Under the pieces are notes generated by a model. It saw only the letters and a program-made list of their open reading frames with translations. It did not search any database and was not told the DNA's origin. 64,000 nt of DNA, taken from Brachionus manjavacas (Eukaryota > Rotifera > Eurotatoria > Ploima > Brachionidae). The DNA lies in assembly GCA_019054805.1 (NCBI GenBank), contig JAHQIY010000004.1:2480001-2544000 (forward strand). The letters run 5' to 3'. Below, in pieces: positions 10,119 to 21,636 of the stretch. The position numbers and the translations under genes were made by a program. Numbering within the stretch: position 1 is the first letter of the stretch; each line of letters starts with the position of its first letter.

Positions 10119-11524
10119 TTGTTTTGTAGAAATTGGTCACTTTGCAGAATGAAGGTCGACGTTGGAAAAAAAGTGTCCCAGGAGTACTTCGACCAAATAG
10201 TCCAGGAGAACATGACCGACTTTGAAATGAACGAAGACGAGGCCATCCAAGACGCTGTCAATCAGCTCAAGTCGCAAAATTGTGACTTGTCCACTTTGTG
10301 CACTTATTCCCTTCGGGAAAGACAAGACTTGGTCGACTCTCTGCTCAAAACAAGCCAAATACTTTCATCGGCCAATTTGACCCAATCTCAATCAGACACT
10401 GTCCAAGTCTACCTGCAAACAATGAAAGAAAAATTCGACAAAGACATTTCCTTTCGCTGCTTTGCCACCAGGACCAAATCGAATCCAAGTGTTGTCGAAA
10501 CTTTTACCCGCTTCCTAAAGGACATGGACCTCAAAACCCATGACAAAAATCTGGTCGATTTGTTCCTCCAAGCATTCCAGTCTTACATCACTCAGCAGTC
10601 TGACGTGCTGACCAAAGACCACCTCAAACTCTTAATCAATTTAACTGATGAAAAATACTTGGGCTCTGAGCCTAAATTGCTGAGTGCCTTGCTTAGACTG
10701 ATCAATGACTTTGTCTAGGCTGGCTGTGCGCAATGAGTTTTGTCAAGAAATTTGTGACAAGGGCGCCTTGGAGCTGGTGCTGAAATGTATCGATGATAAA
10801 TATTTGAAAAAAACGGCCCGTTTAAAAAGCGCTTTGAGCCTGCTAAAAAGTATTTGTAATAATGATCAAGTAAGATTAGAAGCGACTAAATTAAACGCAG
10901 TCGAACTCATTAAACAAGTTCTTCACAAATATATGCCCAATGTTCAGGTAAATATTTTTTCTTGATAAAATAAAAAATACACTCAGAATTTTTACGATTA
11001 AAATTGTTGATTTGCAATCAATTAATTTCGTAAAAATAAGAGCAATTCTTGACTCTTTTTAGAGTCTAATCGATAGATTTTAATTTATTTTTGATTTTTT
11101 TTTTTTAAATCAAAAGATTTTTTTAAAAAGTTTATTTAATATTTAAAAAAAATGGCTTTGAGTAATAAAACTCCTTTCGCCTTTGGTATTTAAAATTTTT
11201 AAAAAGTGTCCATAAAAAAGTTTTATTAAATTAATTAGAATTTGAAAGAGAAATTGGAAATGTTACAGAACAACTGTTGTCCATTGGAAGAGCTCATTTG
11301 AGACTTTTCAAAGGAAGGTTTTAAGAACTTCTTAAGCTTTCAACAAAAACATCAATATAATTCTGTATGAGTGAAGTGATGAGTGAGTTTTTATTTATTA
11401 AACTTTTTTTTATGTACTTTTCAAGCAGAATTCTGAGTCTTGACTCAATTCTATCAACCTTTTGGTCCTCGAGAAGGCCATAAAGTTGAATAGACAGTGT
11501 GTCATATGGTAAGTGATAGATTGA

Positions 11525-12560
11525 CTAAAAACATGTATTTTGAATTACTTGCAGTTTTTGAATGCTTGTCTGGGAGACACGGGATAGGATGAAAAAACTA
11601 TAGTCTATAATGGAACCTTTAAGGGCATTATAGATTCCATTTAAGCTTTTTTTACTTAACTTCCACGATCTGTGTGACAAAATTTTAATTAAGTTCACGC
11701 GATCATGACATCTAGAACGAATGAATTCAACCTGGGAGTTAAAACAAAGACTTTGGTCAACTTTTATTCCAAGGAAGACTGGGGAGTCAGTGTAGGGTAT
11801 TTTCTTTCCTTTTAAACTTAGCTTATTATATTTTGAAGGATTTCCATAGTAAAAAATGTGGCTTAATTTTTCTGGAGATATCTTTAGCCTCCATTTTGGT
11901 AGCCAAAGCTTCAATTTTTTAAAATAGTTATGGGATATCATTAATAAAAATTTTTAAGAGTAGAGGACTAATGGCTGCACCCTGGGGAACTCCAGTATCT
12001 ATGGAACCTAAATCCGAGACAAAGTTTTTTATTTTCACAAAAAAAATTCGATTTTTTAAAAATTTAACAACTCACTCCAGAATGAAGAGAGGGGCCCCAA
12101 TTTTGGTAAGTTTGTATATTAAACTACTGTGCAATACCTTGTCAAAAGCCTGAGAGATTTCGAAGAAGAGGGAACATACTTTTTTCTTTCTTACTAAAGT
12201 CTCAGAGACCTTTTGAGTTAAAAAAAAACAAATTGCCTGAGGTACTGCATATAACCAGACTGTACCTTGCAGATAAGACTCTTGTCTTCAAGGAAACTGT
12301 AAAGCCTACTTTTAAGAAATTCTTTCAAGAACTTTTCCAAGACAGCTCAAAAAAAATATCATAATTGTTCAAATCAGTTCAAAATAGTTCAAATCAGAAC
12401 TGACTTTCTTTTTGGGAATCATTGTTATTTTAGAGATTTTTCAAGCTTCTGGCATTTCGAATGCAGCTAGACAGAGGTTGAAAAAAATTGCCAGACCCAG
12501 TACGAACGAGTCAGGGAAATTTTTCAGCATACTTCAATTGTGATTTTAGGAAAAGACTTT
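11525..12560 (-). pseudogene. LINE reverse transcriptase remnant inside the ARMC6 intron
   Basis: The minus strand reads, in several frames, SQAFDKVLHSSLIYKL (about 12110-12160), TGVPQGAAISPLL and IFINDIP (about 11940-12000), then after a gap LKLWLPKWRLKISPEK and FLGIKVDQSLCF up to SIIDYSFF and KLQVIQNTCF. These are RT blocks and the thumb of a jockey-like LINE. The catalytic FADD block that should lie between NDIP and the LKLW helix is missing, so a short internal deletion has removed the active site. It is opposite in orientation to the host gene. Confidence 0.75.
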
Positions 12561-13180
12561 TCGGCATTCAAGGACTTTCTTTCAGATAATCCTTATTTTT
12601 AAAATATCCTTCAATCATGTCTCGAAAGTCATTGTCGAAGATTCAAATAAAAATATGAAAATTAAACTCGCTTTTATAAGCTTTATTTAGCCTGTTTCTT
12701 AATTTTTTGAAAATTAATAAAATTGATAGATTTGGATGTCTTGGTCTAATTAGAAAAAAAATGAATTGATAAAATTACATTTTAGTTTTGATCTACGAGA
12801 ATAAGGAATTTAGCTGACAAAATAATTGCCTCAAAATCATTTTATAACAATTCAAATAAATAGCTTTTTTTAACTTTTTCAAAATATTGAATATGTATTA
12901 ATTCTTTTATAAAGATATTTTTTTTATCTAATAGATTTATGCTTTGAACTAGTATCAATTAAAATTTTGTATAAAAAAATATTTAAAAATAAATTGCATA
13001 ATTATCACCATTTATCAAAATCTATTCCATTTTTTTTAATTTTATAAAATATTTTGCACTTTTTCATTTTGAACAAAAAATTAAAAGCTTAAAAAAAGAG
13101 TTAGCAGAAATAAACTCACGTTTTTTATGTAGATATAAATGATTTAAAATTAATTTTCATTTGCCGCAGATCTAAAATCA

Positions 13181-13452
13181 ACTAATTATTTTTTAGTTTT
13201 TTTTTTAATCATAAATGTGTTCTCTAATATTTTATAAATAAAAAAAAAAAAAAAATTAAAGTCATTTCGATGATAAAACTTAACATCAGATCATACTCGA
13301 ACAAAAAGAATCCAGATAAGTACATATGAATATTCATTTTTAATAAAAATATTTAAAATCAAAAATACATAAAAGACAGTTTTACGAAAAAAAAAATATA
13401 AAATATTAGAGAACACATTTATGATTAAAAAAAAAACTAAAAAATAATTAGT
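13181..13452. repeat. inverted repeat with about 55-bp perfect arms
   Basis: Arms 13181-13235 and 13398-13452 are complementary without mismatch (ACTAATTATTTTTTAG and onward). The 160-bp centre is A/T-rich. Probably a recent miniature inverted-repeat element in the ARMC6 intron. Confidence 0.8.
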
Positions 13453-14307
13453 CGAAAAGTAGGGTTTTTTTAAAGTTTCCCGAAAAAAAGTAAAGCCACT
13501 CTCAGTTTTCCACTGACCTTTAAAAACCAATATTCCAGATTAATTTTGATCTTTAATTGACTACTGTGCGAGAAAGATTGGAGCAATTTAGTAAAAATCT
13601 AATATTTTTTTTCAAAACAAATTTGATAATTTTAATCTATTTTTTTGACATTTTTCATTAACTTCTATCTATATTAGAGATAAAATTTATTCACTTGCCA
13701 TATTTTAAGTTTAAAAAGATTATTTTTAAAAATATGTTTAAATAAATATGACATCTGCCGTATGTCAACTCTAGTTTTTAATGAAACCTTCTATTTTAAA
13801 AATTAATTAAAAATAGAATATGATTACTTTTATTTTACCGAAATATATGAAAAAATAATTTTATTTAAAATTTAATTTTAGTGTTTTTTATAAAATTCAA
13901 TTTGTTTTCAAAGATTTGTGATATGGCTTGTGCAGCATTGTCTTCTTCGTCTGGCACTGAGAAATTCAATTTCAAGAAGTCGTGAATTAGGAGCAAAACT
14001 TTTGGAACTAAGAATCGAAGAAATATTGCGTCCAGTATTAAACCAAAATGATCCAGTATGTTATGATGAAGTCAAATCGGTTCTCAGAGATTTAGGTTGC
14101 CAAGTTGAACTCAAAGAATTGTGGATTGGATCTGGAAAAAAATTAGACTATTAAAATTTTTAAACAATTTTATCCGAACTTTTTACAAATTATGAGATTA
14201 AAACTAGACTTTTTTAATTTTTTTAATGCTTTAAAAAAAACGGGAATTACTCCTCGATTAATTTGAAATTAATAATAACTTTTTAAAAAATACTCATCTT
14301 TAAGATA

Positions 14308-15566
14308 ATGATCGTTTTTTCAAGCCATTTAACTAAGATAAATCGAGCTTGTGTCGTCACTAATTTTAAGTCAAAACTGCATAAGACTTGTTTTTTATAT
14401 GACTCTAAAAATTATAAAAAGTCAGATACATCTGAAACTAAAAATGAGCCGAGGTCCGATAAAAAAGATTTGAGGCAAAAATTTTCTAAAATGTCTTTTA
14501 TTTCCCTAAACGAAAGTAAACCAAAGCCAAGTCTGATTAGGACAGAGAAAAAGTTAGATGAAAGTAAAAAAATTGCCGAAGAAACAAAGAAAAAAGAAGC
14601 CAAAATAGTCACTCCGTCGTTTTCTTTTCAATTTACGGCACAGGTCTCTAAAAATTCGAATAAAAAACCTCAAGAGAAAATTAAGATCGATGAATCGAAG
14701 AAAATTTATGAAAAAAATTTGAATCAAAGTGCTCAGAACGTTGCCAAATTAATAGAAAAAGATACAAATGAACAAATAAAGACTACAGAAATGATTCTTG
14801 CCAAATTGGAAATATCTGAAATGATAAAAGAGAAATCCATAAATTTATCCAAGAGTTTTGGTGAGCCAAGAATGGACCAAATGAAAAAAAATGAATCGGA
14901 ATTGATTCAATTTATAAGTGAAAATAGTGAAAAATTTAATGATGATGAAGTTGGTGCCAAAGATGATGATGTTACATCGAAAAGACCACAGCAGAATAAA
15001 ATTTCATTTTGGGCCGATAGTCCTTATCAGAAATTTCAAAGCTTGACCAGTGGAAGCGGACTCTCGATTTTTACTGAAGTAAAATTTTCTTCCAAAACAT
15101 TCGAATCTCCAATATGGTCAATGCACCATGACCAAGAGCTCAAGCAGGCTCAAGAAATCCTGCCTCTTAATGGATTCGAAGAACTAATTCATTTGACTAA
15201 TCAAGGAAAACTCTGGAAGTTTCCCATTGACAATGAACAAGGTAAATTAGTAAATTAGTAAATTTTAGTTCTATTTTTGAATTAAAAATTTCAGATGTTG
15301 ACGAAAGTGATGCCCAAGTGCCTTTCCATGAACATGTTTTTCTTGACCATTATTTGGAAGAGTTTCCACAAATTGAACCAATTCAAAATTTTATGACTCT
15401 TGCGTTGAACGGTCTGAGCCAAAATAGCTTTTTAAGCATAAAAGAGAAGAAAGAAATTATAGATTGGTACAAAACTTATTTTAATGATAAAATGGATATA
15501 ATCAAAGAGGCATTAGAGGCCGAAAGACAAGAAGCGTCGTTTAGAGAAAGTATAGAAAATAAATAG
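14308..15566 (+). CDS. MRPS31: mitochondrial small ribosomal subunit protein mS31
   Basis: Two exons: 14308-15241 and 15295-15566, with a 53-bp GT-AG intron (phase 1) whose donor lies in a triple GTAAATTA repeat. The protein is about 401 residues. The first about 35 residues are basic and Ser/Asn-rich with few acids, suitable for a mitochondrial targeting sequence. The middle (residues about 40-240) is Lys/Glu-rich and disordered. The C-terminus is the diagnostic mS31 region: PLNGFEELIHLTNQGKLWKF, PFHEHVFLDHYLEEFPQI and WYKTYFNDKMDIIKEALE. It is a structural protein of the mitoribosome small subunit. It starts about 150 bp after the ARMC6 stop on the same strand and looks intact. Confidence 0.9.
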
Positions 15567-17394
15567 AAACAGTTTGTTTTATTTGAAGACACTGAATTTT
15601 TTTGTAAAATCCTTATTCACCTTGCTCTGTCTAAAAAAAGTGAAGTTTTTATTTTAATAAAATTATTTAAATAATTTTGTTTGTTTATTTTAATCATAAT
15701 AAAAGCATGACAGTTTGTTTTTTTGACATCTTGACATTTTAAGATCTAAAATTACATTTAATAATGTAACGGGAGTAAGTCAAAAAATAGAAAAAATTAA
15801 AACGTAGCGTAAACTCGTGTTCACGACTCTAAGAGTAAAGCCCAAATCCAACCTTTTCTCTTTAAGAGTTAATTACATAGTTTCTATGTTACAACAATTA
15901 AAATTTAATTTGCAAGAAAATACCCTGAATATGGGATATTTTCTAAAAATAAAGCCCAAATTTAACTTTTACTCTAACAAAAAAATTGTCTTTGCTCTCA
16001 AAAAAAAAATGAAAAAATTGACTTTTTTTCTATTTTTTAATTAATTCTACAATTTTTAAAATTTTCATTTTTTTGAATCTATTGTCACCCAATTTGAACT
16101 TGCGTTCAAAAATAACTCGAGTTACAAACGAACCATTGAAGAACTTTATTTTTATTAAAAATAGCTGTAAAAATTGAAAATAACTTTATTGATTTCCAAA
16201 AAAATAACTAAAATTTAAATATTTATCTGGTTATTTAATTTAATGATTCAAAACTCCTTAAAGTAGAAAATTGTGAGGAGTATTATTTTAACAAATAGCT
16301 CTTTAATAACCTAATAAATAAATTGTTAAACTAAGTCATCTTCAACTTTATCTTTTGAATTTTTAGTCATTGAAATTGATACATTAATGAAGTTAAATTG
16401 TCAAAAATCAAAAATAAACACTAACATGATAAATATCTACTTCAAAAATTTATTATCTATCTTTGAAAATAATTATCAATTTTTGTTTATATTTATCTCC
16501 TACAAAAATAATTTTTCCACTTATTTAAAATAAAAATCTCCTTTTCATTATTATCTCCTCCTTTATTTTTATTTATCCATTTTATCTCCTTTTTTTTAAA
16601 AAAATTATACACTAAAAAAAATAATTTTCCCTAGTGAAGAACTAAGCCGTTTAAAAACTGACCAAGATAAGCCATTTCAAAGAAACTGATTCTTTGAGAC
16701 TTTATAAGGCCATATTCCCTGAACCAATTTTCATATAAATAAATTAAATAATTATCCTAAATCACCTCACCTAGATCTGCAAGAAAATACCTAAATATTA
16801 TATTTGATATTTCCATCCAAACTGTTCCATTTCCTGTTCCTTTTGTATTTGAGAAAAAGTTTAATTAAAATTTCAAAAAAACATAACTGAAGATATATTT
16901 ATTAAGTTAAATATTTTCTTCAAGCTGTAAACACCCTTTAGATTAAGGTTGATTAATTTCTTTTTAATTTGCCAAAATTTGTAAAATTAAATTTTTTCTT
17001 AGATCCGGATCTGTTTTTTAGATCGAAAAGAGGGTTTTTTAGTGTTAGAATTTTATTAAAATTCTATTTATTTAACATTTTTTTATGCCATACAGACATT
17101 TATTTATGAGTCAAAGAACCTTTCTACTTAATTTTGAATTAATGACGAAAATGAGTCTTATCACAATTTTAGAACATGTTTTTTATCATTTTATTCTGTT
17201 GACTTTGATTCTATCGCAGGTTTTTAATGCAAATATTTTCATTTTGATATTTAAATTACGTGATAAAAAATATCATTAAATTAAATTAATTAAATAATGA
17301 AAATAAATAACTTTGAAAAGCCTAATTAAACTTTAATTTTATCCATCAAATTATCAGTTCAAAAATAATAATGATAATTTGAATTGTAGCTGAA
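15567..17394. other. no gene seen; AT-rich intergenic
   Basis: About 1.8 kb of A/T-rich sequence. Around 15825-15990 the words GAGTAAAGCCCAAAT and CCCAAATTTAACTTTTACTC recur, partly inverted, hinting at a small repeat. A hydrophobic frame at 17085-17279 has no family match I can make and is probably chance. Confidence 0.4.
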
Positions 17395-18414
17395 ATGGAA
17401 AGTCTAAATTCGACCATTTGTATAAACACCAGCTTTCATAGAACAGACTCCAGAATAAATATAGAAGAAGTCATTTTTGGATTTTTGTCACTAGTTGGTA
17501 CAATTACATCATTTGTTAATTCTTTAATTTTTTGGAAATTACGTTTCAAAGATCAAGTGTATAAATACTATTTAATTTCGTCAGTATTTGATACATTTTA
17601 CATGTTCTGTATTTGTCTAAACACTTTAATCGCTTGTGGGTATCCATGTGAAAAATTAAATAAAAACAGTCTCATAAAATTTATTTATCTAATAGCATTT
17701 TATGACTATCTAACAAGCTCCATAGCTATCAACAATATCCTCACCGAAATATTTGTCACCACTCAGCGCTATTTTTTAATATCAAGAAAAAAAAATCTCC
17801 AAAATTTAAATCCTAATTTGGTAATGTTTATAACAATTTCAATATCGCTTTTGTACTACTCGCCTATAGTCTTTTTGAAGAAAATATGCTTCTCTGCCAG
17901 CATTGGCTTCACAATGGTGTATACAAAATTTGGACTATCTGAAGTTGGTCGACTTGTTCCAATCGTTTTGTCATCGATTAGACTTATTTTAGCTTCAGTT
18001 ATTCTCTTGATTGCAAATGCATTTACTTTAATTGAATTCAAAAAGTATTTAAAGCAGAAGCGGCTTATGAAGTTTTCGGAGCTAAGTACAAATATCGTGA
18101 TAGCTTTGTGCAACAGACCAAGAAAACAAGTCAAAGATAAGAAAATGAAAAATGTGACTCAAATGCTAATTTCGATCGCATTTGTCTATTCTATAGGTAC
18201 TCTGCCATATGCTTTATATTATGGGCTATCGGAGCTATTCAAGACTAATAATTACATTATTGACAAAATTTTGTATTCCTTTGGTGGTGTTGGATTTCGC
18301 TTGATAATAATCCTTAAAATTTTTATTTTTTATAAATACAATAAAATTTTTCGAAAAGAATTTAGACTTATTGGTAAAAAAATTAAAAAAACGAACGGGA
18401 TTTTTCGAAGTTGA
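17395..18414 (+). CDS. seven-transmembrane G-protein-coupled receptor, rhodopsin-like
   Basis: A single-exon 339-residue frame. The N-terminus has two potential N-glycosylation sites (N-S-T at residue 5, N-T-S at residue 11). Seven hydrophobic segments lie at roughly residues 27-48, 58-82, 95-125, 141-160, 185-212, 250-275 and 285-308. The end of TM3 reads TTQRYF where class A receptors have D/E-R-Y; the NPxxY motif of TM7 is not recognisable. A Cys-containing extracellular segment (CGYPCEK) lies between TM2 and TM3. The C-tail is short and basic, with FRKEF after TM7 as in the GPCR fragment at 55162-55664. The ligand is unknown; the layout resembles lineage-expanded peptide-type receptors of invertebrates. 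Confidence 0.75.
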   Translation: MESLNSTICINTSFHRTDSRINIEEVIFGFLSLVGTITSFVNSLIFWKLRFKDQVYKYYLISSVFDTFYMFCICLNTLIACGYPCEKLNKNSLIKFIYLIAFYDYLTSSIAINNILTEIFVTTQRYFLISRKKNLQNLNPNLVMFITISISLLYYSPIVFLKKICFSASIGFTMVYTKFGLSEVGRLVPIVLSSIRLILASVILLIANAFTLIEFKKYLKQKRLMKFSELSTNIVIALCNRPRKQVKDKKMKNVTQMLISIAFVYSIGTLPYALYYGLSELFKTNNYIIDKILYSFGGVGFRLIIILKIFIFYKYNKIFRKEFRLIGKKIKKTNGIFRS

Positions 18415-19100
18415 TTTATTTTTTTTTGTTAATAATTTTTTTTATAAATAAAAAAAGTCTCTAATTTTTTAAAATGGAACTCTTCCAGCTAAAAAAAAAA
18501 AAAAAGCTTTTTCAGGCACCAATAACAATATACGTTTCTTTAGAATTGCATAAAAGGAGCTTTTGTTGCTTAAAAAAAATAAAAATATGACAAAAGAACC
18601 AGTCCCTAATAAGGCTGCCTAAAATATATATAAGTTGTAAATTTTTTGTAATTTTTTTTGTTTAAATAGAACATTAATTAATTCAAAATTGGTGTCATGT
18701 CGACTTTACACAACACGGTTCACGAAATTAACGAAAAATAAATAAAATTTCGTGAACAATTTTAGTTTTTTGTGAAATTTTTTTAATAAAAAAAATTAAA
18801 TTTTACTACTTTTTAGTCTTTTAAATGTTCAAATCCTTTTATTTCTTCATTGATTCACCGAAAATTTCAAACAGTAAAGGGTTATTGTTTAAAAAATTTC
18901 TAATTGATTTTAAGCTTTGATCTAAGAAACATAAGATTAAAAATATCAGACTTGTATAAAAGTCAGGAAAAAAAGTCTGAACAAATCATAAACAAATCAC
19001 AGGAGCTACGACTAGAATTTTTTTTCAAATGGCAATTCATGACTTGTTTAATAAAATTTAAAAGTAAAGGAAACAAATTTGGCTGTAAAAAAGTCTTTGG
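18415..19100. other. no gene seen; short palindrome
   Basis: A/T-rich sequence downstream of the receptor gene. A hairpin with TTCACGAAAT arms sits at about 18719-18758. No supported coding region. Confidence 0.4.
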
Positions 19101-19109
19101 GTAAATTTT

Positions 19110-19193
19110 CAGTCCCGACCCCTTATCCATTATGTGGAGAGCTAATGAAGAATGACAAGGGTGTGAAACTTCATATTAGTAAAAAACATAAAT
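19110..19193 (+). pseudogene. zinc-finger fragment, first cysteine lost
   Basis: The frame reads PYPLCGELMKNDKGVKLHIS, KKHK, stop. The pattern P-L-C-G, spacer, G-V-K-L-H-I-x-K-x-H is that of C2H2 fingers found at the N-terminus of some site-specific LINEs and in other zinc-finger proteins. The first Cys position is Tyr, and upstream frames are unclear, so it is treated as a broken fragment. Confidence 0.3.
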
Positions 19194-19249
19194 GACTTAA
19201 ACATAAATAATTTTTTATTTTATTTTATTATATTGATTATTTACACACT

Positions 19250-19345
19250 GATCACAAAAATTTTTTGTGATCGTTTTTCATAATTTTTTATCACAAATTT
19301 GGTGATCAAAAATTTTGTGATCAAAATGATTACAAAGTCGTCATG
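19250..19345. repeat. short palindromic cluster (GATCACAAAAA)
   Basis: The word GATCACAAAAATTTTTTGTG and its complement recur around 19251-19330, giving overlapping hairpins. Confidence 0.6.
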
Positions 19346-19504
19346 ACACAAAAGTTACAAGTCAAGAATTTAAACATTTCAAATTATAAAATTTTTAATT
19401 TAAGAAAAAATAAAATATTTGTCTTAATTTCTATTTCAAATTTAATAATGATTCATGAACTTTTCAACAATGCATTTTATAGTTGGTGTAGCCAATCAAC
19501 TCAA

Positions 19505-19665
19505 TGCAGTAACCTTTGTATCAGATCCAGGCTTGTTTTTAAATCACAAGTCTTAAGTCAAGTCAAGTCAATGACTTGAATTTTTATTTTTTTAAGTCAT
19601 ATTAAAGACTTTGACTTAAAACTGTGACTTAAAAACAAGTCTGATTCAAATCGAAACCTTTGCTC
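19505..19665. repeat. AAGTC-rich palindromic miniature element
   Basis: The arms CTTGTTTTTAAATCACAAGTC (starting 19532) and its near complement ending at 19642 surround repeated AAGTC words. Outer bases (AACCTTTG versus AAACCTTTG) extend the symmetry. It belongs with other AAGTC-rich inverted elements at 23462-23810, 29484-29530 and 43676-43812. Confidence 0.65.
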
Positions 19666-20339
19666 AAAAAAGTTACTAGAAAAGGAGATTAGCTACAGTC
19701 ATTTAATTCTTTTATTATCTATTTTTTTTAAGAAAAACACTAAAAGAGATATGTTATTATCAAAAACATATCAAACAGAACCAAACCAGAATTCGATTAA
19801 ATTCTTTATTTGAGTTAATTATTTTCTGCACAAATATATATTTTTTTTTAATTAATTATTTCAAATAAAAGAGAAAATATTAACTCCATGTTGAAATTAA
19901 TTAGTTTACGTTTATTTTTCTGTTGTATATAATTACTTTTTGTTGAAAATAATTATTTTACTGTCGAAAGTAATTAGTAAAAAATTAATTTTTTAAAATA
20001 ATTACTTTTTGTTCAATTTAATTAGATTATTTAATTAGACTACTCTTTCTCCCACTCTTAACTTATTAAATTTCATTTCACTTTCTTTCGTCTCTCTTTT
20101 AGATTATTCTCTTTATTATTTAGTGATTTAACTTTAGTTGTGTAAGTTGTAAAGTATCTAATACGTTCTATTTTAACACTTAATTTTTTTTTAGAACACC
20201 AAAAAATAAAATAAAATTGATAAATATTATACAACAAATGATATTCAGGGTTTTATCAATTCTATATAAGAAATAATATCAAAATTGAAAAAAAACTTAA
20301 ACGAAAAATTAAATTTTTTAAGAAGATGGCTGAAGGTCA
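19666..20339. other. no gene seen
   Basis: A/T-rich, with AATTACTTTTTGTT-type words repeated between about 19860 and 20040. No coding evidence. Confidence 0.4.
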
Positions 20340-20409
20340 AATAAATTAAACAAAATTAGCTATGATAGGTTCCGTAGATTACGAAATAATGAATGAATAA
20401 TAAAATTTT

Positions 20410-20839
20410 TCAGTAAAAAAAATATTTGGGATGTATTAAAAAACACACAGTTAAACCTAATCTCGACATCAACATTCTTGATCTACCATTTGGTTCTAAG
20501 CCAGGAATTCCTTTAACTAGTAGCCTTTCTATGTCGTGACAAAAATCTCCTATTTTCTCATCATGTTTAAATTGTTTTGAATAAAACAAATTTAGATAAT
20601 ATTCGGGTGGCTTTATGCATTTCCCTTTTAACGTATCTAATATCTTCTTTTTCAGCTGCTTGCATTTAGTCGAAAGCTTTTTTTGCTTTACCAACTAAAC
20701 AAAACTCAATTGCCTCTGCTTGCTTCTTTTTATCCCATCCATAGATTATGCAGTCATATCTGAATGCCGCAACAAATTCATCATAGCATCCGCTTTCACC
20801 ATCGTCAGCCAAATTATTTCCCATATCACGCTTCAACAT
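20410..20839 (-). pseudogene. gag-like protein of LTR element 2, one frameshift
   Basis: Starts MLKRDMGNNLADDGESG, then DEFVAAFRYDCIIYGWDKKK and VGKAKK; a run of A at about 20687-20694 shifts the frame. The 94-codon second part (20410-20694) contains YYLNLFYSKQFKHDEKIGDF, LLVKGIPGLEPNGRSRMLM, the typical retrotransposon-gag pattern of an aromatic helix, a charged G-E/D segment and G-x-PGL. The gene would continue but ends at a stop at 20410. Confidence 0.65.
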
Positions 20840-21240
20840 TTTTCTTTATATTTCTAATTTTGACAATCACTAAGCTTGACAACTCTTAACAACACGACTT
20901 GATTTTTTCTCTAAAATCACTAACGCTTGAACACAATTTCAAACTGACTTGATTTTTTTTTTTTGTTTATATTATCTTCTATTGTTCTCTTTTAACAATA
21001 AAACTAATCTCCCAATAACAACTTGATTGAATTCTCGCTTGATATTTCTTAACAACACTTGATTCTACACACTCGAATCTAACTTGATTAGCTTACCAAC
21101 TTAAAACTTAATCTTCTTTTCACTTTTCTTTTGTTCTCTCTTACCAAAACGCTTCTTTACTAAAACTTGATTTTAGCACACGCTTGATTCTTAACAAGCT
21201 TGATTTCTAACTCTTGTCTAGCTTACACAATTTAAAGCTT

Positions 21241-21254
21241 AACCGCTATCACCA
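21241..21254 (-). other. tRNA primer-binding site of LTR element 2
   Basis: TGGTGATAGCGGTT on the minus strand, one base after the LTR, identical to the site at 1954-1967. Confidence 0.65.
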
Positions 21255-21255
21255 A

Positions 21256-21362
21256 TGTAAGACGGGGACTTGTAATAACTTAATATGTTATTAGTTTATA
21301 ATTCTTTATTTTAAAATAAGATTCACTTCTTTTTATATTAGAAGGGAGGACCGGGTCTTACA
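21256..21362 (-). repeat. LTR with TGTAAGAC/GTCTTACA ends
   Basis: 107 bp; the plus strand begins TGTAAGAC and ends GTCTTACA, a perfect 8-bp terminal inverted repeat with TG...CA ends. Immediately adjoining is the primer-binding site. Confidence 0.8.
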
Positions 21363-21636
21363 ATAGATACAAAAAATTTCTAAAAAATTTACAAACTTAA
21401 TAAATAAAAACTCTGAAAAAAATGTATCAATAAGCTATTTATTCCCAAAAATTTACGTTTTATATATTTTATTAATTCACATATTATATAAATGATTTAC
21501 TTAATTATAAAGGAAATAAAAAATATATATTTTGTTGTTAAAAAGTTAAGTAAATTTTGCATTTAATAGTCAAAGGATGGCAATGAGCCGCAGTGTATTT
21601 CGGCCGAAATGTGTGGGTATATATTGTATACAAGTT

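Larger units (their letters stand above)
10149..14154 (+). pseudogene. ARMC6: ARMC6-like armadillo-repeat protein, apparent frameshifts
   Basis: Exon 1 (10149-10947) starts MKVDVGKKVSQEYFDQIVQE, followed by NMTDFEMNEDEAIQDAVNQL, matching the conserved N-terminus of armadillo-repeat-containing protein 6, then helical repeats. A frame change is needed at about 10705-10715, between LLRLINDF and AVRNEFCQEICDKGALEL. The donor is CAG|GTAAAT; the last exon probably starts at 13914 (TTTTCAAAG acceptor, phase 0), reads CDMACAALSS, needs a second 1-nt shift at about 13945, then ends with VLRDLGCQVELKELW, the ARMC6 C-terminal signature. With about 345 residues it is shorter than the roughly 500-residue family; one or more ARM repeats seem missing. 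It is either a decaying gene or assembly indels. Confidence 0.7.
20340..21362 (-). mobile_element. Ty3/gypsy-type LTR retrotransposon remnant 2 (LTR + gag only)
   Basis: Minus-strand order: LTR 21256-21362, primer-binding site 21241-21254, leader (about 20840-21240, with repeated ACTTGATT words), gag-like ORF 20410-20839. No protease or RT follows and no second LTR was found on the left, so it is a 5'-end fragment. Same family as the remnant at 1-2075. Confidence 0.75.

Noticed and set aside
13291-13530. Hydrophobic minus-strand frame in the ARMC6 intron
   Set aside because: Overlaps the arm of a perfect inverted repeat; Phe/Tyr-rich as expected from AT-rich DNA.
17085-17279. Short hydrophobic frame before the GPCR
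   Set aside because: No splice signals linking it to the receptor and no motif.
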